11,614 nt of DNA from Collinsella sp. (GTDB taxonomy: Bacteria > Actinomycetota > Coriobacteriia > Coriobacteriales > Coriobacteriaceae). Numbering within the stretch: the first letter of the stretch is position 1; every line of letters begins with the position of its first letter. The stretch is from assembly GCA_014871605.1 (NCBI GenBank), contig WGSQ01000050.1, forward strand, positions 1-11,614, given 5' to 3'. Below the pieces are notes generated by a model. It searched no databases. It had not been told where the DNA came from and saw only the letters and a program-made list of their open reading frames with translations. Positions 1 through 6,792 of this stretch are shown here, piece after piece. The translations under genes were made by a program, and so were the position numbers.

Positions 1-66
1 GGTCAGCCCGTGGGAGGCCAGGGCGCCGCTGACCGGTGGACGGCACCGAGCCGTCATCCAGACTGA
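1..66 (+). CDS. Possible C-terminal tail of an upstream gene (partial)
   Basis: Frame 1 is open from the window edge to a TGA at 64-66, giving 21 residues (GQPVGGQGAADRWTAPSRHPD). The stop lies 4 bp before a strong terminator, which is where a gene end would be expected. In Mycobacterium the gene before coaE is rpsA (ribosomal protein S1), so an S1 tail is possible, but 21 low-complexity residues do not identify a family. The alternative is a non-coding RNA: bases 1-7 and 28-34 are perfect inverted repeats, and GACGGC (39-44) pairs with GCCGTC (50-55). Confidence 0.3.
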   Translation, partial: GQPVGGQGAADRWTAPSRHPD

Positions 67-70
67 AGAA

Positions 71-100
71 GGGGGAGGCCTCGCGGCCTCCCCCTTTTTT
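71..100 (+). terminator. Strong intrinsic terminator upstream of coaE
   Basis: A perfect 10-bp G+C-rich stem (GGGGGAGGCC at 71-80, GGCCTCCCCC at 85-94) with a 4-base loop TCGC is followed directly by six T residues (95-100). This is a textbook Rho-independent terminator for whatever gene enters from the left. It also argues that coaE is transcribed from its own promoter between 101 and 227. Confidence 0.9.
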
Positions 101-168
101 GCGTTTAATAGAGAGTTGTAATACAAGAACTCGCCTTCGTTTAGCTTGTCTTACTGTTTGGCTGTATT

Positions 169-199
169 TTGAGTCCTTCTTTTGTATTTGCGCGATAAT
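169..199 (+). promoter_or_regulatory. Candidate promoter for the coaE operon
   Basis: GATAAT at 194-199 matches the -10 consensus in 5 of 6 positions. The best upstream hexamer is TTGAGT at 169-174 (4 of 6), with a 19-bp spacer that is longer than ideal. The region 101-227 lies between a terminator and the first gene, is visibly more A+T-rich than the surrounding genes, and must hold the promoter. The exact element is uncertain. Confidence 0.3.
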
Positions 200-227
200 A
201 ACTCCCATTGGCGTTAGGGAGGACTTG

Positions 228-869
228 ATGTTTACCGTTTTTGTCTTAGGCAATATTGCTTCGGGTAAATCGACTGCCTGCCGCTATCTCGAATCTCATG
301 GCGCCATGCTTATCGATCTGGATGAGCTTGCCAAATCGCTGTATGTGCCAGGCTCCGATATCGTCAACGCCCTCGCGGAAGAATTCGGTTGGGACATTCT
401 GGACGGGGAGGGCGGCATTCGCCGCAATGTCCTCGCTGCTCGAGCTTTCGCCTCTCCTGATACAGTTACGCGGCTCAATGGCATCGTTCATCCGGTTCTC
501 ATCGAACAGCTGTCACTGAGGATTCTTGATCCGGTTTGCTGCACGGTTTCGTCCCCCCGTTATCCCTTTGCGGTTGTCGAGGTTTCTGCCCCGACTGGTT
601 TTGAGGATGCTTTTGGCCTGGCTGATGAAATTCTGGTTATCAGCGCTCCTTTAGCAGTTCGTCGCGAGCGTGCCATTCATCGTGGTATGGAGTCCTCTGA
701 TTTTGATGCGCGCTCTGCATGCCAACCTGATGAGGCTTCGCTTTGTAATCTCGCTACGACGGTAATCGATAATGCGGCTGGCGATAACTCGCTCTATGAA
801 CAACTGGACGCATGGCTTGCACGCCATGGCTTCGGGGATGTAGCGGATAAGGAGGAGGCCGATGCCTAA
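228..869 (+). CDS. coaE: Dephospho-CoA kinase (diverged)
   Basis: CoaE phosphorylates the ribose 3'-hydroxyl of dephospho-CoA with ATP, the last step of coenzyme A synthesis in the cytosol. The 213-residue product is close to the usual length of about 200. A P-loop lies at residues 8-16 (GNIASGKST), followed by an acidic DLD (30-32), RR at 65-66 and HPVL at 88-91, matching the family's conserved HP. Near the C-terminus RSACQ matches the R..Q substrate and lid region, and VIDN matches the family's closing motif. I chose ATG 228 because AGGGAGG (216-222) sits 5 bases upstream; the open frame reaches back to 36 but would cross a terminator. Some motifs are eroded: the usual GGIGSGKS is GNIASGKS, and the PLLFE segment reads APTGFE. 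The gene overlaps the next by 8 bp. In Mycobacterium coaE also lies near uvrB, which supports the call. Confidence 0.85.
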   Translation: MFTVFVLGNIASGKSTACRYLESHGAMLIDLDELAKSLYVPGSDIVNALAEEFGWDILDGEGGIRRNVLAARAFASPDTVTRLNGIVHPVLIEQLSLRILDPVCCTVSSPRYPFAVVEVSAPTGFEDAFGLADEILVISAPLAVRRERAIHRGMESSDFDARSACQPDEASLCNLATTVIDNAAGDNSLYEQLDAWLARHGFGDVADKEEADA

Positions 870-1443
870 GACACGTTTCTTTACGTGGTATCGCTTGGCG
901 CCACTTGCCGTTATGCTCGTCTTCGGTCTTATTTCGCTCGTCTACTCGTATGCCCCTGCCGTCTTCTTTAAGCCTTTGTATCCAATTGACTACGAGGCGT
1001 ACGTAAAGCAATCGAGCATTTCGCACAATCTTGATCCGTATCTGGTGTGTGCTGTCATAAAGTCGGAATCGAATTGGGATTCCAAGGCTGAGTCGAATCA
1101 AGGCGCTCAGGGATTGATGCAGCTGATGCCCGAGACTGCCCAGGATATGATTGCTAAGGGTCTTGTCGATGGTAGCGAGTATTCAGCCGACAACCTTAAC
1201 GATCCCGCTACGAACATCGAGTTTGGCTGTGCGTATCTTTCGTATCTTCTAACGTATTTTAACGGGTCGACTGACAGTGCCATTGCCGCCTATAACGCCG
1301 GCATGGGCAATGTCGACGGATGGGCGCAGCAGAGCACGTCGCTTCATAATGCAATCACCTTTCCCGAGACGCAGGCGTATCTGATTCGTGTCAATAATGC
1401 CTGGGTTCGCTACAAGACCCTCTATCCCGATCGGTTCGTATAG
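862..1443 (+). CDS. Membrane-anchored lytic transglycosylase (Slt/GEWL fold)
   Basis: Lytic transglycosylases cleave the MurNAc-GlcNAc bond of peptidoglycan and form 1,6-anhydroMurNAc. The 193-residue protein has a short basic N-terminus, one hydrophobic segment at about 12-34 (signal anchor), then an SLT domain over about 42-185. The signature is clear: IKSES with candidate catalytic Glu69, GLMQLMP at 84-90, a DPATNIEFG segment at 114-122 and AYNAG at 143-147. The small size and lack of extra binding domains suggest an anchored enzyme with its catalytic domain outside the membrane. ATG 862 follows GGAGGAGG (851-858), which lies inside the coaE reading frame, and overlaps the coaE stop by 8 bp, so translational coupling is likely. 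No close E. coli equivalent is implied, so I give no symbol. Confidence 0.88.
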   Translation: MPKTRFFTWYRLAPLAVMLVFGLISLVYSYAPAVFFKPLYPIDYEAYVKQSSISHNLDPYLVCAVIKSESNWDSKAESNQGAQGLMQLMPETAQDMIAKGLVDGSEYSADNLNDPATNIEFGCAYLSYLLTYFNGSTDSAIAAYNAGMGNVDGWAQQSTSLHNAITFPETQAYLIRVNNAWVRYKTLYPDRFV

Positions 1444-1463
1444 GACTATGCCTGCCGCCTGCG

Positions 1464-1489
1464 TATACTGCAGATATATGAGTTAGGAG
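1464..1489 (+). promoter_or_regulatory. Possible internal -10 box and ribosome binding site of uvrB
   Basis: The 51-bp gap between the transglycosylase gene and uvrB holds TATACT at 1464-1469 (5 of 6 to the -10 consensus) without a convincing -35, and AGGAG at 1485-1489 placed 5 bases before the uvrB ATG. The ribosome binding site is solid. A secondary promoter that would let uvrB be expressed apart from coaE is only possible. I saw no SOS-type palindrome in this gap. Confidence 0.35.
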
Positions 1490-1494
1490 TATCC

Positions 1495-3735
1495 ATGGCG
1501 GAATTTGAAGTTGAGCGTGTTGGAGGAGAGCTCAAACGTTTTGGCGTTGAGGGCTCTGAGGTGCCGTTTGAGGTCGTGTCTCCATACGAGCCCGCTGGTT
1601 CACAGCCTAAGGCCATTGAGTCGCTTGTGCAGGGCGTGAGGAACGGAGATCGCTATCAGGTTTTGCTGGGCGTGACTGGTTCGGGCAAGACCTTCACGAT
1701 GGCTAAGACTATTGAGGCCCTGGGGAAGCCGACGCTGGTCATGGCTCCCAATAAAACGCTTGCCGCTCAGCTCGCCAGCGAGCTCAAGGAATTCTTCCCT
1801 AACAACGCCGTGGTCTATTTTGTGTCGTACTACGATTACTATCAACCCGAAGCGTATGTGCCGCAAAGCGATACGTATATCGAGAAGGATTCCTCGATTA
1901 ACGAAGAGGTCGAGATGCTGCGACATCAGGCGACCGCATCGCTGCTATCTCGACGGGATGTGATCGTCGTCGCATCGGTCTCGTGTATCTATGGCATTGG
2001 CTCTCCCGAGGACTATGCGGGCCTAGCTCCGAACGTCGACAAGAAGGTGCCGCTCGAGCGCGATGACTTTATCCATGCGCTTATCGATATTCAGTATGAT
2101 CGCAATGACTATGACCTGGCACGCGGCACCTTCCGCGTGCGCGGCGATGTCGTCGACGTGTATCCGCCCTATGCCGAGCATCCGTTGCGGTTTGAGTTCT
2201 TTGGCGACGAGGTCGAGCTGATTGCCGAGATCGACGAGGTCACCGGCGAGATGCTTCGTGAGTACGAGGCCATTCCCGTGTGGCCGGCCTCGCACTACGT
2301 GACTGAGAAGCCTAAGGTCAAAGCGGCTCTGAAATCAATCAGCGAAGAGTGCGAGAAGCGTGTGGCCGAGCTCAAGGCGACTGATAAGCTGCTCGAGGCG
2401 CAGCGCCTGCAGCAGCGCACCGACTATGATCTCGAGATGCTCGAGACCATGGGTTTTTGTAACGGCATCGAGAACTACTCGCGTCATCTGGACGGTCGAA
2501 AACCGGGCGAGCCGCCGTTTACCCTGATCGATTACTTTCCTAAGGACATGCTCTGCATCATCGACGAGAGCCATGTAACGGTGCCGCAGATCCGCGGCAT
2601 GCACGAAGGCGACCGCTCGCGTAAGGTGACGCTGGTGGAGCATGGTTTTCGTCTGCCCTCGGCACTCGATAACCGCCCGCTTCGTTTCGATGAGTTTGAG
2701 GCGAGGATTCCCCAGTTCATCTACGTTTCGGCCACGCCGGGCGACTATGAGCTGAGGGTTAGCCAGAACGACGTTGAGCAGATTATTCGTCCGACTGGTC
2801 TACTCGACCCCAAGATCGATGTGCGTCCGGTTCGTGGGCAGATTGACGATCTTGAGGACGAGATTCGCGAGCGCGTTGCCCGCAAGGAGCGCGTGCTGGT
2901 GACCACGCTCACCAAGCGCATGGCCGAGGACCTGACCGACCATCTGCTTGATGCCGGCATTAAGGTCAATTACATGCACTCCGATACAGCGACGATGGAC
3001 CGTGTCGAGATCCTGCGAACGCTGCGCGAGGGAAAGATTGATGTTCTCGTTGGCATCAACCTGCTCCGCGAGGGTCTGGACCTTCCCGAGGTCTCGCTGG
3101 TGGCAATTCTCGACGCCGACAAGGAAGGCTTCTTGCGCAACCGCCGTTCGCTGATTCAGACGATTGGCCGTGCGGCCCGCAATGCCGACGGCGAGGTCAT
3201 CATGTATGCAGACGTTGTGACCGATTCGATGAAAGAAGCCATCGAGGAGACGCAGCGCCGTCGTGAGATTCAGATGGCATATAACGAAGAGCATGGCATT
3301 GTGCCCAAGACGGTCCGCAAGGCCATTAACGACATTTCGAGTTTTATTGCCGAGGCCGAAAAGACTGTGGGCTCGAAGGGACGCTCGAAGGGCGACTCTC
3401 TGGGCCATGGTGCGTTCTATACGCCCGATGAAAACGGCGAGGGCGCCGCGCCGGAGACGGTGGCACCCGAGCAAACGCTTGCCGAGCAGCTGGAAGGGCT
3501 ACCGCATGACGAGCTCGTGCGGATCGTCGAGACCATGGAGGAAGACATGCGTAACGCTTCCGCCGCCATGGACTTTGAGGAGGCGGCGCGTCTGCGCGAT
3601 GCCGTCGTTCAGATTCGGGCGATGCTTGAGGGCGCATCTGAGGACGAAACGATTGAGCGTTTGCGTTCGCAGGCTCGCAAGGGCTCTACCTTTGCTTCGG
3701 GCAGAAAACGCCAGGGTGCACGGTTTAAGAAATAG
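1495..3735 (+). CDS. uvrB: Excinuclease ABC subunit B
   Basis: UvrB is the damage-verifying helicase-like subunit of nucleotide excision repair; UvrA loads it on DNA and it then recruits UvrC. The 746-residue product is complete. Walker A GVTGSGKT is at 59-66, the aromatic beta-hairpin that clamps a DNA strand is at 112-123 (YYDYYQPEAYVP), Walker B DESH is at 357-360, and helicase motif VI QTIGRAARN is at 555-563. A C-terminal UVR motif for UvrC/UvrA contact lies at about 672-707, including DFEEAARLRD. The protein is longer than many UvrB because of about 24 residues before the usual VSPYEPAG start and a Gly/Glu-rich linker before the UVR motif. ATG 1495 is preceded by AGGAG. It is probably the last gene of the coaE operon and ends at a strong hairpin. 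No key residue is missing. Confidence 0.98.
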   Translation: MAEFEVERVGGELKRFGVEGSEVPFEVVSPYEPAGSQPKAIESLVQGVRNGDRYQVLLGVTGSGKTFTMAKTIEALGKPTLVMAPNKTLAAQLASELKEFFPNNAVVYFVSYYDYYQPEAYVPQSDTYIEKDSSINEEVEMLRHQATASLLSRRDVIVVASVSCIYGIGSPEDYAGLAPNVDKKVPLERDDFIHALIDIQYDRNDYDLARGTFRVRGDVVDVYPPYAEHPLRFEFFGDEVELIAEIDEVTGEMLREYEAIPVWPASHYVTEKPKVKAALKSISEECEKRVAELKATDKLLEAQRLQQRTDYDLEMLETMGFCNGIENYSRHLDGRKPGEPPFTLIDYFPKDMLCIIDESHVTVPQIRGMHEGDRSRKVTLVEHGFRLPSALDNRPLRFDEFEARIPQFIYVSATPGDYELRVSQNDVEQIIRPTGLLDPKIDVRPVRGQIDDLEDEIRERVARKERVLVTTLTKRMAEDLTDHLLDAGIKVNYMHSDTATMDRVEILRTLREGKIDVLVGINLLREGLDLPEVSLVAILDADKEGFLRNRRSLIQTIGRAARNADGEVIMYADVVTDSMKEAIEETQRRREIQMAYNEEHGIVPKTVRKAINDISSFIAEAEKTVGSKGRSKGDSLGHGAFYTPDENGEGAAPETVAPEQTLAEQLEGLPHDELVRIVETMEEDMRNASAAMDFEEAARLRDAVVQIRAMLEGASEDETIERLRSQARKGSTFASGRKRQGARFKK

Positions 3736-3738
3736 CGA

Positions 3739-3781
3739 ACAGGCCCCGAGTTCCCTGCGGAGCTCGGGGCCTGTGTCTTTT
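3739..3781 (+). terminator. Terminator between convergent uvrB and the FAD-protein gene
   Basis: A perfect 12-bp stem (3739-3750 with 3763-3774) extends inward by up to four more pairs, one of them G-U, leaving a 4-base loop. TTTT follows at 3778-3781 after a short spacer. It begins 4 bp after the uvrB stop. On the minus strand the hairpin lies 27 bp past the stop of the convergent gene and is followed by a moderately U-rich stretch, so it may act in both directions. Confidence 0.85.
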
Positions 3782-3800
3782 GCGCGCTGGAATTCGTGCG

Positions 3801-5441
3801 TTAGAGGTCTGCGATCAGGGCTTCGGCACAACGGATGCCGTCGGTGGCCGCGCTCATGATGCCGCCGGCATATCCAGCTCCCTCACCGCAAGGGTAGAGG
3901 CCCGGGGTCGACACGGCATGGCACGTTCGGTCTCGGGTGACAGTGACCGGTGAGCTCGAACGAGTCTCCACGCCGGTAAGAACGGCGTCGGGGCGGTCGT
4001 AGCCGCGTAGCTTTTTTCCGAGTAGGGGAAGTCCCAGGCGGAGCGACTCGACGATATGCTGCGGCAGGGCTTCGTCAATTGCCGTCCAGGTCACACCGAG
4101 CGGATAGGTGGGCTTTACCTTTCCGGGCGCCTTGCTGGCACGTCCTGCGAGGAAATCTCCGACGAGCTGTGCCGGTGCGTTCCAGTTGGAACCGCCCAGG
4201 CGATAGGCGGCCGCCTCGCAGGCACGCTGGAGCTCGATGCCGGCGAGCGGGTCATCGTTGGGAAGGTCCTCGGGTGTGACGTTAACGAGCAGGGCGGCAT
4301 TTGCGTTGCGTCCGTCGCGGGCATTGAGACTGGCGCCGTTGACGCACAGGTGGCCCTGCTCGGAAGAGGCGGCGACAACCTGCCCGCCGGGGCACATGCA
4401 AAACGAGAACACGCTGCGGCCGTTGGGAAGATGGGCGACGAGCTTGTAAGGGGCTGCTCCGAGGGCAGGATGTCCCGCCGAGGCTCCGTATTGGACTCGG
4501 TCGATGTCGCGCTGCGGATGCTCGATGCGAACGCCCATGGCAAAGGTCTTTTGTGCGAGGGCCACGTTGTGGCCCTTAAGGAGCTCAAAAATATCGCGAG
4601 CAGAATGCCCGCAGGCGAGGATGAGGTGCTTTGTCTCGATTGGCTCACAAGCGGCGTCTTGGGACGATTGGACATCAATACCGGTGATGGCGCCAGACGC
4701 GTCGATGCGAATGTCGACGAGCTTCGTTCGATAACGGACGACACCTCCGAGCTGCTCGATGCGCTGGGATATAGCGGTGACAACCGTGGGAAGGATGTCG
4801 GAGCCAATGTGCGGCTTGGCATCCCACAGAATATCGCGGGGCGCGCCCGCCTCGACGAAGGTTTCGAGGATAAGGCGATGGGCGGGATTTTTGGTTCCCG
4901 TATTGAGCTTGCCGTCCGAGAAAGTCCCCGCGCCGCCCAGGCCAAACTGGATATTGCTCTCGGGGTCGAGGATGCGCTCCTTTAGAAAGAGGTCGATCGC
5001 CCGCGAGCGGCGAAATGCCGGGTCGCCGCGCTCGATGAGCAAGGGCTTAAGACCTGCTTCGGCGAGCGTAAGCGCAGCGAAAAGGCCGGCGCATCCGGCG
5101 CCGACAACGACAGGGCGTTCTTGAGGTGCGTCGGAGGCGGGGGAGGGGAATGAAGGCTCATCGTCTTCTATCGCGCGTACGCGCGAGCGGTCACGCTCGG
5201 CAACGCTGTCGACCGCTTCTCGCTCGAGGTGGGGACTAGTCAGCTCAACACGAAAGCTCAGGATAAAATGGACGTCTCGTTTTTTGCGAGCGTCGATTGA
5301 CTTGCGGTGGAGCTCGATGGACTTGATCTCGGAGTCCTTGCAACGTAGGACGCGCTTGGCGACTCGCTTGCCAACAATGAGGCAGGCATTTTCATCGCCG
5401 GCTTCATCGAGCGACGCGTTGACTTGGGTGATTTCAATCAT
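3801..5441 (-). CDS. FAD-dependent oxidoreductase of the COG2509 type (function unknown)
   Basis: The 546-residue protein belongs to a widespread family of uncharacterised FAD-binding proteins often annotated as NAD(FAD)-utilizing dehydrogenases; the substrate is unknown. An N-terminal domain (about 1-90) carries the family's hallmark KSIDARKK (47-54). After a charged, Pro/Ser-rich linker comes the Rossmann FAD motif GAGCAG at 114-119, with Glu137 at the end of strand 2 as the likely FAD ribose ligand. A Gly-rich GGAGTFSDGKLN segment lies at 169-180, and the C-terminal FAD closure reads CGEGAGYAGGI. No signal peptide or membrane segment is seen, so it should be cytosolic. The start at 5441 is set by AAGGAG (5453-5448), 6 bases upstream. 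The same frame stays open back into the next gene, but that extension is antisense-like noise. It is the last gene of the minus-strand block. Confidence 0.88.
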   Translation of the reverse strand: MIEITQVNASLDEAGDENACLIVGKRVAKRVLRCKDSEIKSIELHRKSIDARKKRDVHFILSFRVELTSPHLEREAVDSVAERDRSRVRAIEDDEPSFPSPASDAPQERPVVVGAGCAGLFAALTLAEAGLKPLLIERGDPAFRRSRAIDLFLKERILDPESNIQFGLGGAGTFSDGKLNTGTKNPAHRLILETFVEAGAPRDILWDAKPHIGSDILPTVVTAISQRIEQLGGVVRYRTKLVDIRIDASGAITGIDVQSSQDAACEPIETKHLILACGHSARDIFELLKGHNVALAQKTFAMGVRIEHPQRDIDRVQYGASAGHPALGAAPYKLVAHLPNGRSVFSFCMCPGGQVVAASSEQGHLCVNGASLNARDGRNANAALLVNVTPEDLPNDDPLAGIELQRACEAAAYRLGGSNWNAPAQLVGDFLAGRASKAPGKVKPTYPLGVTWTAIDEALPQHIVESLRLGLPLLGKKLRGYDRPDAVLTGVETRSSSPVTVTRDRTCHAVSTPGLYPCGEGAGYAGGIMSAATDGIRCAEALIADL

Positions 5442-5459
5442 CGAGGTCTCCTTAGAGGC

Positions 5460-5491
5460 AAGAAAGAGGCCGTCCGGTATTCCAGACGGCC
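5460..5491 (-). terminator. Hairpin terminator after the HI0933 flavoprotein gene
   Basis: On the minus strand GGCCGTCTGG (5491-5482) pairs with CCGGACGGCC (5477-5468) over 10 bp, one of them G-U, around an AATA loop; TCTTTCTT (5467-5460) follows. This is a plausible intrinsic terminator 29 bp past the flavoprotein stop. The U tract is interrupted, so termination may be partial. The hairpin ends 7 bp before the ribosome binding site of the next gene. Confidence 0.65.
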
Positions 5492-5504
5492 GAATGCGTT
5501 TTTG

Positions 5505-5510
5505 ATTATA
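5505..5510 (-). promoter_or_regulatory. Perfect -10 box before the hairpin, candidate promoter for the FAD-protein gene
   Basis: On the minus strand TATAAT reads 6 of 6 at 5510-5505, 10 bp after the flavoprotein stop. No good -35 hexamer is visible 16-18 bp upstream, inside the end of that gene. If used, transcription would start near 5498 and the hairpin at 5491-5468 would form at the very 5' end of the leader. Confidence 0.35.
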
Positions 5511-5520
5511 GACTGCGCGG

Positions 5521-6792
5521 CTACAGGCTGCTTGCAGCGCGAATGCCCGAGATCCAGGCCCACGCAAGGTTAAAGCCTCCGCAATCGGCGTCGATGTCGA
5601 GCGCTTCACCGCAAACGTAAAGCGGGGCGTCGACAACGCTGCGCGCGCGTAGGCTGGGTGTTGAGATACTCTCGACAGATACGCCACCACGCGTGACCTG
5701 CGCTGAGCGCTCCTCGGCTGTTCCCTCGACGAGCAACTTAAAGTGCTTAAGGATCGAGACCAGGTGGATGACATCGTTGGAGCCTGGATGGCACTGCTCG
5801 AACGCTGTGCAGACGACGCGGGAGAGTTGCGGGGCGAGCATGCCGTCGAGCCAACGGGGATCGCGGGGCGAAAAGCCGCCGAGCAGCTCAACGCGCCGGT
5901 TGAGCATATCGAGCAACTCGTCTTTGGAGAGGTCGGGGAAAACGTCGAGCAGGATCGTATCGCCGTGCTGGATACGACGAGAGAGGTTGAAGACAGCGAC
6001 GCCCGAGATACCGAAGGTTCGAAACAGCACTTCACCGTCTTCGTGCCAGAGCTCATTATGATTGTGGGCGAGCGTCAAGCGGGCACGGACGCGCAGGCCA
6101 TCCAACGTCTTGAGTGCCGCCTGATCGCCAACGACCGTTGCCGATACGGGACAGAGGACGGGGCGCAGCGAAGTGAGGGGGAGGCGAAACGTATCGGCGA
6201 TACCGGTGGGGTAGCCGCCCGTGGCGATAATTACGGCGTGTGCCTGCAGGGTCGCGTTCTTGCGAGGGACATCGGTGAGCGCTTTCCGAAGCGAGCGGAG
6301 TTCCGATTTTCGGTCGTCGTGCTTTTTTGCCTTGAGCGTCCGCGCTGGACGGTCTATTTGGAGTGCCCAGCCTTCAGAAGCTTTGTGCGCTGAGGCAACG
6401 TTGGCTCCGCAGATTAAGGTGATACCTAGGCGGTCGCAAACGTTGAGAAGCGCGTCGCGCACCGATTCGGCGCGAAGGGAGCGCGGGTACAGCCGGCCTT
6501 CCTCGGAGGTTGTCATGATGCCCAGCGAGGAGAAGAAACCCATAAGCTCTTGTTCGGGCTGGGGGCCCATAACGGATTCGACGAATGCGGGGTGGTTATA
6601 CCGCTGTGGATCAATCGATTCGTTGGAGAGGTTGCAGCGGCCGTTGCCGGTCGCAAGGAGCTTAAGGCCGCAGGCGACATCGTGCTCAACGATGCAGACG
6701 CTTTTGCCAGCGCGTGCGGCCGTAATGGCGGCGGCGAGGCCTGAAGCCCCGCCGCCGATTACCAGGACGTCATAGAAGGCGCTCGTGTTCAC
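5521..6792 (-). CDS. HI0933/BaiN-family flavoprotein (NAD(P)/FAD-dependent oxidoreductase)
   Basis: Members of this FAD-binding family include E. coli YhiN and BaiN of Clostridium scindens, the latter reported to act in bile-acid 7-dehydroxylation; most members have no assigned substrate. The 423-residue product shows the Rossmann motif GGGASG at 13-18, Glu36 as likely FAD ribose ligand, the family signature TGNGRCNLSN at 48-57, EGRLYPRS at 98-105, ATGG at 190-193 and the C-terminal CGEALDIDADCGGFNLAW at 394-411. A strongly basic stretch at about 149-180 looks like an insertion before the ATGG strand. The protein should be cytosolic. The start is GTG at 6792-6790, directly after the mrp stop codon with no gap; GAGG inside the mrp 3' end serves as a modest ribosome binding site, so translation is probably coupled to mrp. 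Membership of the family is clear; activity on bile acids cannot be inferred. Confidence 0.9.
   Translation of the reverse strand: MNTSAFYDVLVIGGGASGLAAAITAARAGKSVCIVEHDVACGLKLLATGNGRCNLSNESIDPQRYNHPAFVESVMGPQPEQELMGFFSSLGIMTTSEEGRLYPRSLRAESVRDALLNVCDRLGITLICGANVASAHKASEGWALQIDRPARTLKAKKHDDRKSELRSLRKALTDVPRKNATLQAHAVIIATGGYPTGIADTFRLPLTSLRPVLCPVSATVVGDQAALKTLDGLRVRARLTLAHNHNELWHEDGEVLFRTFGISGVAVFNLSRRIQHGDTILLDVFPDLSKDELLDMLNRRVELLGGFSPRDPRWLDGMLAPQLSRVVCTAFEQCHPGSNDVIHLVSILKHFKLLVEGTAEERSAQVTRGGVSVESISTPSLRARSVVDAPLYVCGEALDIDADCGGFNLAWAWISGIRAASSL

Noticed and set aside
126..139. AGAACTCGCCTTCG as a second SOS-like box before coaE
   Set aside because: It matches only 8 of 10 arm positions and lies about 55 bp upstream of the best -10 candidate, so it is likely chance.
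36..227. In-frame N-terminal extension of CoaE
   Set aside because: It runs through a strong terminator hairpin and lacks a ribosome binding site; ATG 228 has AGGGAGG 5 bases upstream and begins exactly at the family's first beta strand.
4056..4985. 309-codon plus-strand open frame inside the FAD-protein gene
   Set aside because: It is antisense to a well-conserved coding region and shows no family motifs; third-position G+C bias explains it.
5442..6056. In-frame upstream extension of the COG2509-type protein (about 205 residues)
   Set aside because: It overlaps the HI0933 flavoprotein gene in another frame, is Ser/Arg-rich low-quality sequence, and the start at 5441 has a strong ribosome binding site.
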